From NCBI RefSeq assembly GCF_001465595.2, contig NZ_CP013481.2:4898001-4962000 (forward strand): a stretch of DNA of 64,000 nucleotides, in the 5' to 3' direction. This stretch comes from Pandoraea apista (GTDB taxonomy: Bacteria; Pseudomonadota; Gammaproteobacteria; Burkholderiales; Burkholderiaceae). This document shows, piece by piece, positions 45,647-55,541 of the stretch (positions are counted from its first letter, which is position 1; each line of letters starts with the position of its first letter). The notes under the pieces were generated by a model. That model did no database searches, was not told where the DNA came from, and saw nothing but the letters and a program-made list of their open reading frames with translations. A program made the position numbers and the translations under genes.

Positions 45647-46240
45647 CTAGGTTTTCGGAATCGATTCAAGCAAATGATAATGCACCGCCCCGGCTTTCGC
45701 CCGGCGCAGGCATGCAAGATCTAGCGCAGCAAGTGCATCGTCCTCCAGCGGGACGTCGGATTCGGCGTAAATCACCCCGTTCGGCGCCAACAGACGGGCC
45801 GCAGGCGCCAACAGGTCACTGAGCCAGCCGCTCGCAAACGGGGGATCGAGAAAGACGACGTCGAAAGCCCCGGGCGCAAGTGTGGTTATCAGGCGCCTGG
45901 CATCGGCTTGCACGATCTCGATCTGGCTGGCGCCAAGCTTCGCCTGATTGGCACGGAGCTGCCGTACGGCCGGCGCAGCGTGCTCGATCATCAGCACCCG
46001 TGCCGCACCGCGCGACGCCGCCTCGAACCCCAGCGCACCGCTTCCGGCGAATGCGTCGAGACATTGCATGCCGCTCAGATCCTGGCCGAGCCAGTTGAAC
46101 AGCGTTTCGCGCACGCGATCGGGCGTGGGCCGCAGACCGTCGCCCGGCGGCACTGGCAGCGGCGTACGTTTCCACTGACCACCAATGATCCGCACCTGCT
46201 GGGGCGCGCCGCGCGCCACGTTACCCGCACCGGACTTCAT
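45647..46240 (-). CDS. rsmD: 16S rRNA (guanine(966)-N(2))-methyltransferase
   Basis: 197 residues. RVRETLFNWL, the SAM loop LDAFAGSGALGFEAASRGA and the catalytic VFLDPPFASG are conserved. It methylates G966 of 16S rRNA. It heads rsmD-coaD-ferredoxin and is divergent from the NodI-type ATPase gene across 274 bases. Confidence 0.95.
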   Translation of the reverse strand: MKSGAGNVARGAPQQVRIIGGQWKRTPLPVPPGDGLRPTPDRVRETLFNWLGQDLSGMQCLDAFAGSGALGFEAASRGAARVLMIEHAAPAVRQLRANQAKLGASQIEIVQADARRLITTLAPGAFDVVFLDPPFASGWLSDLLAPAARLLAPNGVIYAESDVPLEDDALAALDLACLRRAKAGAVHYHLLESIPKT

Positions 46241-46514
46241 ACGGTCCTCCGCGGCACAGCCTTGCCGAATGCCCCGTCACTGGGGCAAAAATGAGTTCGC
46301 GCGCACCGCTGCGCACGCAGGGAATCCAAAATCATGACAAATCACGCTACATTGTTGAGGCGAAACATACCACATCGCCCGCCGTACTCGTCTCATAAGG
46401 GCACGCAATCCGTAAGGCAATGCACGCGCCCCAGCCGGGCTTTGTCCGACAATGCGCAAATGCCGCACGGCGTAGACGCCCGCACCCGCTCAACAGGAAA
46501 CCGCCCGACTCGCC

Positions 46515-47432
46515 ATGACCGATGCCGCCATCGAGGTAACCGAGCTATGCAAGGCCTACGACGGCCGCCCGGTCGTTGATCGCCTCTCGCTGCGCGTGGC
46601 GCCGGGCGAGTGCTTCGGCCTGCTTGGGCCGAACGGCGCGGGCAAGACGACTACCCTGCGCATGCTGCTGGGTCTGGTCACGCCCGACGCCGGTGACATC
46701 CGCCTCGGCGGCATGCCCGTACCGCGACTGGCGCCCGAAGCGCGACGCCGCGTCGGTGTCGTGCCGCAGTTCGACAATCTGGATCCCGACTTCACGGTAC
46801 GCGAAAACCTCGCCGTCTTCGGCCGCTATTTCGGACTCTCCTCCGCCGAACTCCGCGAGCGAGTACCTGCCCTGCTCGCGTTCGCACGTCTCGAATCGAA
46901 GGCGAACGCGCGCGTGAGCCAACTCTCGGGCGGCATGAAACGACGCCTCACCCTCGCCCGGGCGCTCGTCAACAATCCCGATCTGTTGATCCTCGACGAG
47001 CCGACCACCGGCCTCGATCCGCAAGCCCGGCATTTGATCTGGGAACGCCTCAAATCGCTGATGAACGAGGGCAAGACGATTCTGCTCACGACACACTTCA
47101 TGGAAGAGGCCGAGCGCTTGTGCCATCGCCTGTGCGTGATCGACAACGGCCGCAAGATTGCCGAGGGCACACCGCCCGAACTCGTGGCCCGTGAGATCGG
47201 CTGCGATGTCGTCGAGGTATTCGGCGACGTGCCTCAGGGACTGCTCGCCCGGCTCACCCCACTCTCCGAGCGCCTCGAAACCAGCGGCGAGACCCACTTC
47301 TGCTACGTGCGCGACGCCGTCCCGGTCGTGAGCGCCCTGCAAGACCAGCCCGGGGTGCGCTATCTGCATCGGCGTGCGAATCTGGAAGACGTCTTCCTCA
47401 AACTCACGGGACGGGAGATGCGCGATGACTGA
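46515..47432 (+). CDS. ABC-2 type transporter ATP-binding protein, NodI-like
   Basis: 305 residues. Walker A is GPNGAGKTT (~39-47), signature [15 protein letters not shown], Walker [24 protein letters not shown] and H-loop [16 protein letters not shown]; these strings and the C-terminal [20 protein letters not shown] are typical of NodI. In rhizobia NodIJ exports Nod factors; Burkholderiales carry related pairs whose substrate is unknown. It overlaps the permease gene by eight bases. Confidence 0.88.
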   Translation: MTDAAIEVTELCKAYDGRPVVDRLSLRVAPGECFGLLGPNGAGKTTTLRMLLGLVTPDAGDIRLGGMPVPRLAPEARRRVGVVPQFDNLDPDFTVRENLAVFGRYFGLSSAELRERVPALLAFARLESKANARVSQLSGGMKRRLTLARALVNNPDLLILDEPTTGLDPQARHLIWERLKSLMNEGKTILLTTHFMEEAERLCHRLCVIDNGRKIAEGTPPELVAREIGCDVVEVFGDVPQGLLARLTPLSERLETSGETHFCYVRDAVPVVSALQDQPGVRYLHRRANLEDVFLKLTGREMRDD

Positions 47433-48309
47433 GCACGAGAGACACGATTCCGGCAGTCACTCCCTCACGGAGAGCGCCGCAGCCGCGAGCGCGAGCACCT
47501 CGCGTATCGGCACACCGCACGGACACCCTCCCGACGCCCCCCGCTATCTGCCGGGCCTGACACCGTGGACAGGCGTCTGGCGGCGCAACTTCCTCGTGTG
47601 GCGCAAACTCGCGATCGCGTCGATGTTCGGTAATCTGGCCGACCCGATGATCTATCTTTTCGGACTGGGCTTCGGCCTCGGCATGATGGTCGGTGAAGTC
47701 GACGGCACCTCGTACATTGCGTTTCTCGCGGCGGGCACGGTCGGGTCAAGCGTGATGTTCTCCGCAAGCTTCGAGTCGATGTACTCGGGCTTCTCGCGCA
47801 TGCACGTGCAGCGCACATGGGAAGCGCTGATGCACACGCCGCTCACACTGGGCGACGTAGTCCTCGGCGAAGTGGTGTGGGCGGCCAGCAAGGCGGTGCT
47901 CTCGGGCCTCGCCATTCTGGGAGTGGCCAGCGTGCTCGGTTACGCGCGCATCGAGAGCCTTCCCGTGGTGCTGCCCGCGGTCCTGCTCGCGGGACTGGCG
48001 TTCGCGAGTCTGGCCATGGTGATGACAGCGCTCGCACCGAGCTACGACTTCTTCATGTTCTACCAAACGCTCGTCATGACGCCGATGCTGCTGCTCTCTG
48101 GCGTGTTCTTTCCGTTGTCGCAACTGCCGGCGGCAGCGCGTCATGTGACGGAGTGGTTACCGCTGGCCCACGCCGTGGCGCTGATCCGTCCGGCCATGCT
48201 CGGACGCACCATCGACATGCCCTGGCTGCATGCAGGGGCACTGGCCGTCTACGGCATCGTGGGATTCACCGTCGCCCTGGTGCTGTTGCGCAGACGGATT
48301 CTCCGGTAG
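47425..48309 (+). CDS. ABC-2 type transporter permease, NodJ-like
   Basis: 294 residues from ATG 47425. A ~50-residue polar N-terminal extension precedes an ABC-2 membrane domain with six helices. [52 protein letters not shown] and [19 protein letters not shown] match NodJ. With the upstream ATPase it forms an exporter of lipidic or glycan-type compounds; no nod synthesis genes are nearby. It ends in a strong terminator. Confidence 0.88.
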   Translation: MTEHERHDSGSHSLTESAAAASASTSRIGTPHGHPPDAPRYLPGLTPWTGVWRRNFLVWRKLAIASMFGNLADPMIYLFGLGFGLGMMVGEVDGTSYIAFLAAGTVGSSVMFSASFESMYSGFSRMHVQRTWEALMHTPLTLGDVVLGEVVWAASKAVLSGLAILGVASVLGYARIESLPVVLPAVLLAGLAFASLAMVMTALAPSYDFFMFYQTLVMTPMLLLSGVFFPLSQLPAAARHVTEWLPLAHAVALIRPAMLGRTIDMPWLHAGALAVYGIVGFTVALVLLRRRILR

Positions 48310-48370
48310 CCATTCGATGGCGACTGCGGTAGCAAGCGTTGCGTCCTCGGTACGCTAATCGTGCCAAAAG

Positions 48371-48406
48371 AAAAACGGCACCGGGAATCGCTCCGGTGCC
48401 GTTTTT
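48371..48406. terminator. Bidirectional terminator between the NodJ-like gene and the M16 gene
   Basis: A perfect 14-bp stem (48371-48384 with 48393-48406) begins with five A and ends with five T. Confidence 0.92.
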
Positions 48407-48501
48407 CGTTCGCCGCGCGCGTCGGTAACGTGTGTTGGTAACGTGTGTCGCAAGGGGCTGCGACACAGCCACTCATGTCGACTGACGTAGACTGACGCCG
48501 G

Positions 48502-49941
48502 CTACTTTGCCTTCGTGGCCGCTTCCGGTTTGCCGCTCGGCGCAGCCGCCCCGGCGCTAGCCGCACCGAAGACATTGCTCGGGCCAACGACGACCGTGAC
48601 AAGCCGCTCCGGCTGTACATGACGCACAAAGGCATCGCGCACCTGCGCAGCCGTTACGGCTTCGACTTTGCGGGTCCATGTGTCGAGGTAGTCCAGCGGC
48701 AGATTGTAGAAGCCGATGGCGGCAACGTTAGCCAGCAACTTGCGATTGCTGTCGAGACGCAGCGGGAAGCCATTGGTCAGGTTGTCCTTCGCGGCCTGCA
48801 TCTCCGCATCGGTCGGCCCGTCCTGCACGAACCTGGCGAGCGTTTCACGCACGACCTTGAGCGCCTCGGGGGCTTGCTCGCGACGTGTCTGCAAGCTGAT
48901 CTCGAACGGCCCTTCCTGCAACTGCGGGACGAAACCACTCGACACACCGTACGTCAGCCCGCGCTTCTCGCGCACTTCCGCCGTCAGACGCGACACAAAC
49001 CCCCCGCCGCCCAGTACGTAGTTCCCCACGAGCAATGGGAAGTAGTCGGGATCGCTCCGGGCAACCGATGCCTGCCCGGTCACGATATGCGCCTGTTCGG
49101 CCGGGTGCGGCAGATCGATCTGCACGGCACTTCGCAGCGCCGCCACCGGCGGCATTGCCGGCGGTGTCACACCTGCCGGCATGGCATCGGTCAGCGTGGC
49201 GACAAGCTTCTCCGCCTGCGCACGATCGATGTCGCCCACGATCGTGACGACCGCGCGCTTCGGGCTATACATGTCTCGGTAGAAACGTATCAGATCGTCA
49301 CGCTTCACCGCCTTGACGCTGGCCACCGTCGGGCTCACGCCGTAGGGATGGCTGCCGTAAATCGCGCTGCGAAACGCCTTCTCGGCAATCGCCTCGGGCT
49401 TCGTATCGGCCTCGGCAATGGCTGCGGCCAAACGCGCCGCTTCACGTTTGAGCACCGCGTCGGGGAACGTGGGATGTTGCAGGAACTGCGCCAGGGTGCT
49501 GACGGCGGCGTCACGCTCGGTCGCCGAGGACAGCGTACGCATGGTGACGGTCGCGGCGTCGCGTCCTGCGCTCGTCGACTCCATGGCCCCGACGTCGGCA
49601 AAGCGGTCGGCAATCTGCGCTTCGCTCAACGCCGGACGGCCGCCCGCGGCCGACGCTCCGGCATCGAGCAAACCGGCCGTGAATAGCGCCAGTCCGGACT
49701 TGCCCGGCGGATCGTAGCGGCTGCCTGCATCGAAATCGATGTTCACGTCGATCATCGGAATCGAACGGCTCTCCACCAGCAGGACCTTGGCGCCCGACGG
49801 CGAAATCCAACTCTGGATCGGCAGCGCCGCCCGGGCGCTCAGCGGCACGACCGCGACAAGGGCGCCTGCGACAACGCTTGCCAGCAAGCCCGTACGCGCA
49901 GGCATGGAAATCGCACGTAACAGTGCGGAAATTTTCATCAT
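48502..49941 (-). CDS. M16 family metallopeptidase homologue lacking the zinc motif
   Basis: 479 residues with a signal peptide (LLASVVAGALVAVVPLSARA). Two M16 domains are recognisable, but the HxxEH zinc site is missing: the equivalent region reads KSGLALFTAGLLDAG. It is therefore probably the non-catalytic partner of the adjacent active peptidase, as in heterodimeric M16B enzymes. GSHPYGVSPTVASVKAV and KRGLTYGVSSGFVP are conserved M16 segments. It follows the active gene on the same strand after 13 bases. Confidence 0.9.
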   Translation of the reverse strand: MMKISALLRAISMPARTGLLASVVAGALVAVVPLSARAALPIQSWISPSGAKVLLVESRSIPMIDVNIDFDAGSRYDPPGKSGLALFTAGLLDAGASAAGGRPALSEAQIADRFADVGAMESTSAGRDAATVTMRTLSSATERDAAVSTLAQFLQHPTFPDAVLKREAARLAAAIAEADTKPEAIAEKAFRSAIYGSHPYGVSPTVASVKAVKRDDLIRFYRDMYSPKRAVVTIVGDIDRAQAEKLVATLTDAMPAGVTPPAMPPVAALRSAVQIDLPHPAEQAHIVTGQASVARSDPDYFPLLVGNYVLGGGGFVSRLTAEVREKRGLTYGVSSGFVPQLQEGPFEISLQTRREQAPEALKVVRETLARFVQDGPTDAEMQAAKDNLTNGFPLRLDSNRKLLANVAAIGFYNLPLDYLDTWTRKVEAVTAAQVRDAFVRHVQPERLVTVVVGPSNVFGAASAGAAAPSGKPEAATKAK

Positions 49942-49954
49942 CGTGTGGCCTCTC

Positions 49955-51373
49955 TCAGCGCATGTTCTTCAGGTCTTCCGACCCTTGGGCGCGGCGCTTG
50001 CGTGTCGCTTCGTCGATCGGCTGCGGCACCAGCGTTGCCACGGTCAGAGACTCGTCGCCGAAGTACTTGCCAGCCACCGCCTGCACCTGCGCAGGCGTCA
50101 CCGCCTTCACCTTTTCAAGCATGCGATCGATCTTCCGCCACGAAATGCCCGACATTTCGTTCAGCCCGATTTCCATCGCCTGACCGAACACCGAGTCGCG
50201 CTTGTAGATCTGCGAAGCCACCACCTGCGCCTTCACACGCCCCAGCTCGGCCTCCGTCACGCCGTGCGCGGCAATGTCGGCCACCTGCGCACGCAACGCT
50301 TTCTCGATCTGCTCGGGTGTCTTGCCCTGTGCGGGCGTGCCATCGAGAATGAAGAACTGCGGACCCCGGCCCACGCCGTCGTATCCGGCACCGACATCGT
50401 TGGCGATGCGCTGCTCGCGAACCAGACGACTCGTCAGACGCGCATTGCCGTAACCGTCGAGTACGGCGGCGAGCACTTGCAGCGCATACACGTCGTCATC
50501 CTTCTCGATGTCGGCCAGACGCGGCGCGCGCCACGCAAGCATCACATGCGGATTCTCGGCGGGTGCCTTCACGAATATCCGGCGCACACCCAGTTGTGCC
50601 GGCTCGGTCTGCGGACGGCGCTCCGGCAACGCACGCTGCTTGAGCGGGCCGTAGTACTTCTCGGCAAGTTGCTTGACCTGCGCCGGGTCCACATCGCCGC
50701 TCACGACCACCACGGCGTTGTTCGGTGCGTACCAACGCTCGTACCAGTCGCGCGTATCCTGCACGGTCATGTGCTGCAGGTCGTCCATCCAGCCGACGAT
50801 CGGGCGGCGATACGGATTGGCGATAAGCGCCGTGGCCATCAACTGCTCGTAGAGCAATGCGCGCGGCTGGTCGTCCGTGCGAAGACGGCGCTCTTCCATG
50901 ACCACCTGAATCTCTTTGGCAAACTCGTCGGCCGTAAGCGACAGGTTGGCCATGCGATCGGCTTCGAGACGCATCATCTCAGGCAAACGCGACTTCTCCG
51001 TCTGCTCGAAATAGCCCGTGTAGTCCTTGCTGGTGAACGCATTCTCGCGACCGCCAAGGGCTGCGACCTGACGCGAAAACTGTCCCGGCCCGACCGTTCT
51101 GGTGCCCTTGAACATCATGTGTTCGAGCGCGTGGGCCACCCCCGTCGTGCCATTGAACTCGTCGAGCGAGCCGGCGCGGTACCAGACCACGTGGGCGACC
51201 GTCGGCGCCCGATGATCTTCGCGCACGATCAGCCTCAGGCCGTTCGATAGCGTGAATTCCGAAGTGTTGTCCGTAGTTTTGCTGCCCGTAGTGTCCGCAG
51301 CGTGGCTCAGGCTCATCACACCGGCCAAGGTCAGTCCGACCAAGGCATGTCGCCAGCGCATGGTTCCCGTCAT
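49955..51373 (-). CDS. M16 family zinc metallopeptidase, catalytic subunit
   Basis: 472 residues from the ATG at 51373 (ribosome site gggga); a much longer open frame exists upstream but a signal peptide (WRHALVGLTLAGVMSLSHA) begins here. GVAHALEHMMFKG is the inverted zinc motif HxxEH, with the third ligand Glu in IQVVMEERR. It should cut peptides in the periplasm together with the downstream inactive homologue. It is divergent from ftsY, the usual arrangement in Burkholderiales. Confidence 0.93.
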   Translation of the reverse strand: MTGTMRWRHALVGLTLAGVMSLSHAADTTGSKTTDNTSEFTLSNGLRLIVREDHRAPTVAHVVWYRAGSLDEFNGTTGVAHALEHMMFKGTRTVGPGQFSRQVAALGGRENAFTSKDYTGYFEQTEKSRLPEMMRLEADRMANLSLTADEFAKEIQVVMEERRLRTDDQPRALLYEQLMATALIANPYRRPIVGWMDDLQHMTVQDTRDWYERWYAPNNAVVVVSGDVDPAQVKQLAEKYYGPLKQRALPERRPQTEPAQLGVRRIFVKAPAENPHVMLAWRAPRLADIEKDDDVYALQVLAAVLDGYGNARLTSRLVREQRIANDVGAGYDGVGRGPQFFILDGTPAQGKTPEQIEKALRAQVADIAAHGVTEAELGRVKAQVVASQIYKRDSVFGQAMEIGLNEMSGISWRKIDRMLEKVKAVTPAQVQAVAGKYFGDESLTVATLVPQPIDEATRKRRAQGSEDLKNMR

Positions 51374-51544
51374 GGATCCCCTTTCGCCCGTGATGGACGT
51401 CGATACGCGTCTGATAAAATACGTCGCATTTCCCGCGTCGGAAATAACGACTCGCCCATTGTAGGGCGTTTTGTGCGGCGCGAATGGCAAGACAAATCAC
51501 AGACGCGCACCGACTGCGCGCGCCCACGTCGAGTTCTTCACCCC

Positions 51545-52972
51545 ATGTTCAGCTTCTTCAAGCGCTTCAAGTCGGGCGGTAACAAGGCCGCCGAGACGAG
51601 CCCCGAATCGCCAGAATCCGTCGAATCGGCAGCATTGCCGGAAACGCCAGAATCGTCGGTCACGCCGGTGGAAAGCACGGCCCCGAAGGCCGAGGCCGCG
51701 CAGGCCCAGCCCGCCACGGTTGCGCCAACGGCTCCGACACCGCCGGCCGCCACAGCCGCTACCGCACCCGCAGCCCCCACGGCTCCCGCCGCGCCGGCGG
51801 TCGTTGCACAGCCTGCCTCCGCCGCACCAGTGGAGGCCCCGCGTGCGCCCGCCAACCCGGTTGAAAATACAGCACATTCCGAGCCGGCTCCGGCACATGT
51901 CCCAAAACTCGACGCGCAGGCACCGCTCGCGGCCCCCGACGTTCCGCAAGTCGCGCCCGAGCCGGTAGCACCTGCCGAACCAGCGCCCCCGGCCCCGGCA
52001 CCTGTCGTTGTAAAGGATTCGCACGGCGAAGCCATCGGCGAGATCGTCGCTGCGCCCGCACCGGCACCCGCCGCGAAACGGTCGTGGCTCACACGTCTGA
52101 AGGCCGGACTGTCGAAGACGAGCGCAGGCCTCACCGGCATTTTCGTCGGCGTGAAGGTCGACGAAAACCTGTTCGAAGAACTCGAAGACGCGTTGCTGAT
52201 GAGCGATGCCGGCGTCGAAGCCACCAGGTTCCTCATCGAGGCGCTGCGCAAGAAGGTCAAGTCCGAACGGCTGACCGAAGGCGAGCAGGTCAAGCGCGCA
52301 CTTCACGATCTGTTGATCGATTTGCTCCGGCCGCTTGAGCAAAGCCTCGTGCTCGGTCGCGACGCGCCGATGGTCGTGATGATCGCAGGCGTGAACGGTG
52401 CCGGAAAGACGACAAGCATTGGCAAGCTCGCCAAACACTTCCAGCACTACAACCAGTCCGTGCTGCTCGCCGCAGGTGACACTTTCCGTGCGGCTGCCCG
52501 CGAGCAACTGACGATCTGGGGCGAGCGCAACAACGTCGCCGTTGTCTCGCAAGAGAGCGGAGACCCTGCCGCTGTCGTATTCGACGCCGTGAATGCCGCG
52601 CGCGCCCGCAAGATCGACATCGTGATGGCAGACACGGCCGGCCGGTTGCCGACACAGTTGCATCTGATGGAGGAGTTGAAGAAGATCAAGCGCGTGCTGG
52701 CCAAGGCCGCCGACGGCGCGCCGCACGAAGTGCTGCTCGTGATCGACGCCAATACGGGGCAAAACGCCCTCACACAGGTCAAGGCATTCGACGACGCGCT
52801 GCAACTCACCGGCCTCATCGTCACGAAGCTCGACGGCACGGCCAAAGGCGGCATTCTCGCCGCGATCGCGCGGCAACGTCCGGTACCGGTGTACTTCATC
52901 GGCGTGGGGGAAAAGGTCGAAGACCTGCAACCATTCTCGGCCCGCGAGTTCGCAGACGCCCTGCTGGGATAA
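51545..52972 (+). CDS. ftsY: Signal recognition particle receptor FtsY
   Basis: 475 residues from ATG 51545. An Ala/Pro/Glu-rich N domain (residues ~1-180) is followed by the helical N and GTPase G domains. [42 protein letters not shown] and TKLDGTAKGG are the G motifs. It docks SRP-ribosome complexes at the inner membrane. MFSFFKRFK may be a membrane-contact helix. Confidence 0.96.
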   Translation: MFSFFKRFKSGGNKAAETSPESPESVESAALPETPESSVTPVESTAPKAEAAQAQPATVAPTAPTPPAATAATAPAAPTAPAAPAVVAQPASAAPVEAPRAPANPVENTAHSEPAPAHVPKLDAQAPLAAPDVPQVAPEPVAPAEPAPPAPAPVVVKDSHGEAIGEIVAAPAPAPAAKRSWLTRLKAGLSKTSAGLTGIFVGVKVDENLFEELEDALLMSDAGVEATRFLIEALRKKVKSERLTEGEQVKRALHDLLIDLLRPLEQSLVLGRDAPMVVMIAGVNGAGKTTSIGKLAKHFQHYNQSVLLAAGDTFRAAAREQLTIWGERNNVAVVSQESGDPAAVVFDAVNAARARKIDIVMADTAGRLPTQLHLMEELKKIKRVLAKAADGAPHEVLLVIDANTGQNALTQVKAFDDALQLTGLIVTKLDGTAKGGILAAIARQRPVPVYFIGVGEKVEDLQPFSAREFADALLG

Positions 52973-53010
52973 ACGCCTCCGGCAACACGCGTCGCCACAC
53001 ACGCGAAAAG

Positions 53011-53060
53011 ACAAACGGCCCGCCATTTCCGCTTGGCGGGCCGTTTGTCTTTATTTTTCG
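53011..53060. terminator. Terminator downstream of ftsY
   Basis: A perfect 15-bp stem (53011-53025 with 53034-53048), loop of 8, is followed by a T-rich tract. It lies between the convergent ftsY and argO-like genes. Confidence 0.92.
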
Positions 53061-53146
53061 CGCGATGGAGGCGAGCGGCGGATTCGGGCAACGCAAGCGG
53101 ATGGTCACTCAACCTTCCCGCCGGACGCCTGCCGTCGAACGAAGCG

Positions 53147-53773
53147 CTACAACTGCTGGGCGACGAGCCCTGCGCAGAGCCCCCACATCATCGTGCCGAC
53201 TACGCCGTCGAGGATCTGCCATGCCCGTGCGCGCGCGAACAGCGGCGCAAGCAATCGGGCACCGTAGCCAAGCACGGTGAACCACAGCACTGACGCGGTC
53301 ATCGCGCCTGCTGCGAACCAGACATTGCCCGGCGGCGTTTCTCGCGCCCCAATACCGCCGAGCAGAATCACCGTGTCGAGATAGACGTGGGGATTGAGCA
53401 GCGAGAGCATCAGCACCAGGACGAACGCGCGTTGCCAGGTCATGTCCTGCGTGGCGGCGCGGCTGCCGTCGGCCTGCAACGCGCCAGCGCCGCGAAACGC
53501 CGCACGCCAGGCGCGCAGGCCATACCAGAACAGGAACGCCGCACCACCCCACGTAACCGCCGTAAGAAAGCGCGGATACGCGGCGATGAGGCCGCCCATT
53601 CCGGCAACGCCTGCCGCGATCAGCACCATGTCGCAAATGGCGCACACGGCCACGACCACGCCCACGTGACGCTTCAGAATGCCCTGCCGTAGCACAAACG
53701 CGTTCTGCGCACCGATCGCCATGATGAGGCTGGCGCCAAGCGCCATGCCCCGCCAGAAAGCCGGGTCGAGCAT
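53147..53773 (-). CDS. LysE/ArgO family amino acid exporter
   Basis: 208 residues from the ATG at 53773; the longer upstream frame overlaps maiA. Six hydrophobic segments and the family string GASLIMAIGAQNAFVLRQGILKRHVG match ArgO/LysE (basic amino acid export); SLLNPHVYLDTVILLGGIG is also conserved. It starts four bases after the maiA stop and is probably cotranscribed. Arginine or lysine export is the likely role, by family only. Confidence 0.9.
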   Translation of the reverse strand: MLDPAFWRGMALGASLIMAIGAQNAFVLRQGILKRHVGVVVAVCAICDMVLIAAGVAGMGGLIAAYPRFLTAVTWGGAAFLFWYGLRAWRAAFRGAGALQADGSRAATQDMTWQRAFVLVLMLSLLNPHVYLDTVILLGGIGARETPPGNVWFAAGAMTASVLWFTVLGYGARLLAPLFARARAWQILDGVVGTMMWGLCAGLVAQQL

Positions 53774-53777
53774 GACC

Positions 53778-54425
53778 TTACTCAGCGTCGGGTTGCGCTT
53801 CGGGCGCGGCGCGACGGAAAGCGTCGAGCGTCTGGCAGTGAGTGTTGATGGCGGCAATACGCGGGAACGGCGTCATGTCCACCTTGAAACGGTTTGCGTT
53901 GTAGACCTGAGGCACGAGACAGCAATCGGCCAGTGTGGGTGTGTCGCCGAAGACGAACTTGCCCGGCGAGCGTTGCGCCGCCAGTCGCGCTTCCAGCGCC
54001 TTGAACCCCTCAACGATCCAGTGAACGTACCAGGCGTCCTTCTGCGCGTCGCTCACGCCCAGATCGTGCTTGAGATAACGCAGCACGCGCAGGTTGTCGA
54101 TCGGGTGGATGTCGGCGGCAATATCCAGCGCGAGCGCTCGCACCTGAGCACGGGCCACCGGATCGGACGGCAGAAGCGCGGGCGTCGGATGCACGTCTTC
54201 CAGATACTCAATGATGGCGAGCGACTGGTGAATGTTTGCGTTGCCGTCGATGAACGTCGGCACCAACCCGTTGACGTTGAGCGCGCGGTACGCCGGCTTG
54301 AGCTGTTCGCCGCCGTCACGCACCAGATGCACGGGCACTGTGTCGTAATCGAGCCCCTTCAGATTCAGGGCGATCCGCACACGATACGCGGCGGAACTGC
54401 GGAAATAGCTGTACAGCGTGGACAT
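53778..54425 (-). CDS. maiA: Maleylacetoacetate isomerase (zeta-class glutathione transferase)
   Basis: 215 residues. SSAAYRVRIALNLKGL is the zeta-class motif with the catalytic serine, INQSL-like INxHQSLAIIEYLEDVHP (glutathione contacts) and GDTPTLADCCLVPQVYNANRF follow. It isomerises maleylacetoacetate to fumarylacetoacetate in tyrosine or gentisate-type catabolism. No hmgA or fahA is in the window. It precedes the ArgO-like gene and is divergent from ybiB. Confidence 0.92.
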   Translation of the reverse strand: MSTLYSYFRSSAAYRVRIALNLKGLDYDTVPVHLVRDGGEQLKPAYRALNVNGLVPTFIDGNANIHQSLAIIEYLEDVHPTPALLPSDPVARAQVRALALDIAADIHPIDNLRVLRYLKHDLGVSDAQKDAWYVHWIVEGFKALEARLAAQRSPGKFVFGDTPTLADCCLVPQVYNANRFKVDMTPFPRIAAINTHCQTLDAFRRAAPEAQPDAE

Positions 54426-54541
54426 GGCAGACCTCGAAAGCGGAATGTGGAAAGACGCGCAGGGTGTGAAATCGCTCGAATCACTCGCGTCTGAACACGA
54501 GATGGTACTTCAAGCGCTGGCTCCAGGGACACCCGATTGCG

Positions 54542-54547
54542 TATGAT
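54542..54547 (+). promoter_or_regulatory. Candidate -10 element of ybiB
   Basis: TATGAT lies 31 bases before ATG 54579. It overlaps the alternative upstream ATG codons, which favours the later start. Confidence 0.35.
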
Positions 54548-54578
54548 GAACGGGTACGAATTCCTGCCGCCAAGTGTC

Positions 54579-55541
54579 ATGACCTCTGCCGCCCCCTTTG
54601 CCTGCGCGCCGCTGCTCAAAACCATCGCCCGAGGGGCGAAAGGCGCTCGGCCGCTCAGCGCCGACGAGACCCGCACGTTGTTCGACGCCATTCTCGCCGA
54701 CCGTGTGGCGCCGGCGGAACTCGGCGGGGTACTGATCGCCTATCGCATCAAGGGCGAAACGCCCGTCGAGCTGCGCGCGATGCTCGACGCCGCGCACGCG
54801 ACGTTCACGCCCCTCACCGCGCCGACCGACGCGCCGCCGCCCGTCCTGCTGCCCAGCTACAACGGCGCACGCAAGCAACCGAATCTCACGCCGCTGCTGG
54901 CGTTGCTGCTCGCGCGCGACGGCATTCCGGTGCTCGTGCACGGCCAGCATCACAGCGGAGCGAATCGGGTCGGCACGCAGGCGATCTTCGCGGAATTGGG
55001 CCATGCCGCCTGTCGCTCGGCCGCCGAGGCCGAAGCCGCGTTGCAGGCGCGCCGCGTCGCCTATCTGCCGATTGCCGCCCTCTCGCCCGCGCTGGAGCGG
55101 TTGCTGGAGATGCGGGCCGTGCTAGGCGTTCGCAACTCCGGCCATACGGTGGTGAAGTTGTTGCAGCCGTTTGCGGGCCCGGCGCTGCGTCTCGTGAATT
55201 ACACGCATCCCGAATACCGGGAAACGCTCAGTGAAATGTTCGCCGACGCCGCCAACAGTCCGGCGCCCGGCGTGCTGCTCGCCCGTGGCACAGAAGGCGA
55301 GCCGGTCGCCGATGCCCGCCGTCAGGCCGCCATCGACGGCTTCTGTGACGGGGCATACCGGCTGTGGCAATCGGCGGAGGAAGGCGCCACGAGCGCGCCG
55401 CCGGCGCTGCCTGCGGCCGATGCAGCAGTCACTGCCCGATGGATTGAAGCGGTGCTGGCGGGTGATGTCGACGTGCCCGCGCCGATTGCCCGGCAGATCG
55501 AAGTGATTCGTCAGGCACTGGGGCTGGAGATCTCGCGCTGA
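54579..55541 (+). CDS. ybiB: YbiB family nucleic-acid-binding protein (TrpD-like fold)
   Basis: 320 residues from ATG 54579; upstream in-frame starts at 54537-54546 overlap a -10-like element. It has the anthranilate phosphoribosyltransferase fold (helical N domain ~1-75, then alpha/beta domain) but in place of the PRPP loop it reads LVHGQHHSGANRVGTQ, as in YbiB/TrpD2. E. coli YbiB binds DNA and RNA and has no transferase activity. VRNSGHTVVKLLQPF and YTHPEYRETLSEMF are conserved in the family. It is monocistronic. Confidence 0.88.
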   Translation: MTSAAPFACAPLLKTIARGAKGARPLSADETRTLFDAILADRVAPAELGGVLIAYRIKGETPVELRAMLDAAHATFTPLTAPTDAPPPVLLPSYNGARKQPNLTPLLALLLARDGIPVLVHGQHHSGANRVGTQAIFAELGHAACRSAAEAEAALQARRVAYLPIAALSPALERLLEMRAVLGVRNSGHTVVKLLQPFAGPALRLVNYTHPEYRETLSEMFADAANSPAPGVLLARGTEGEPVADARRQAAIDGFCDGAYRLWQSAEEGATSAPPALPAADAAVTARWIEAVLAGDVDVPAPIARQIEVIRQALGLEISR

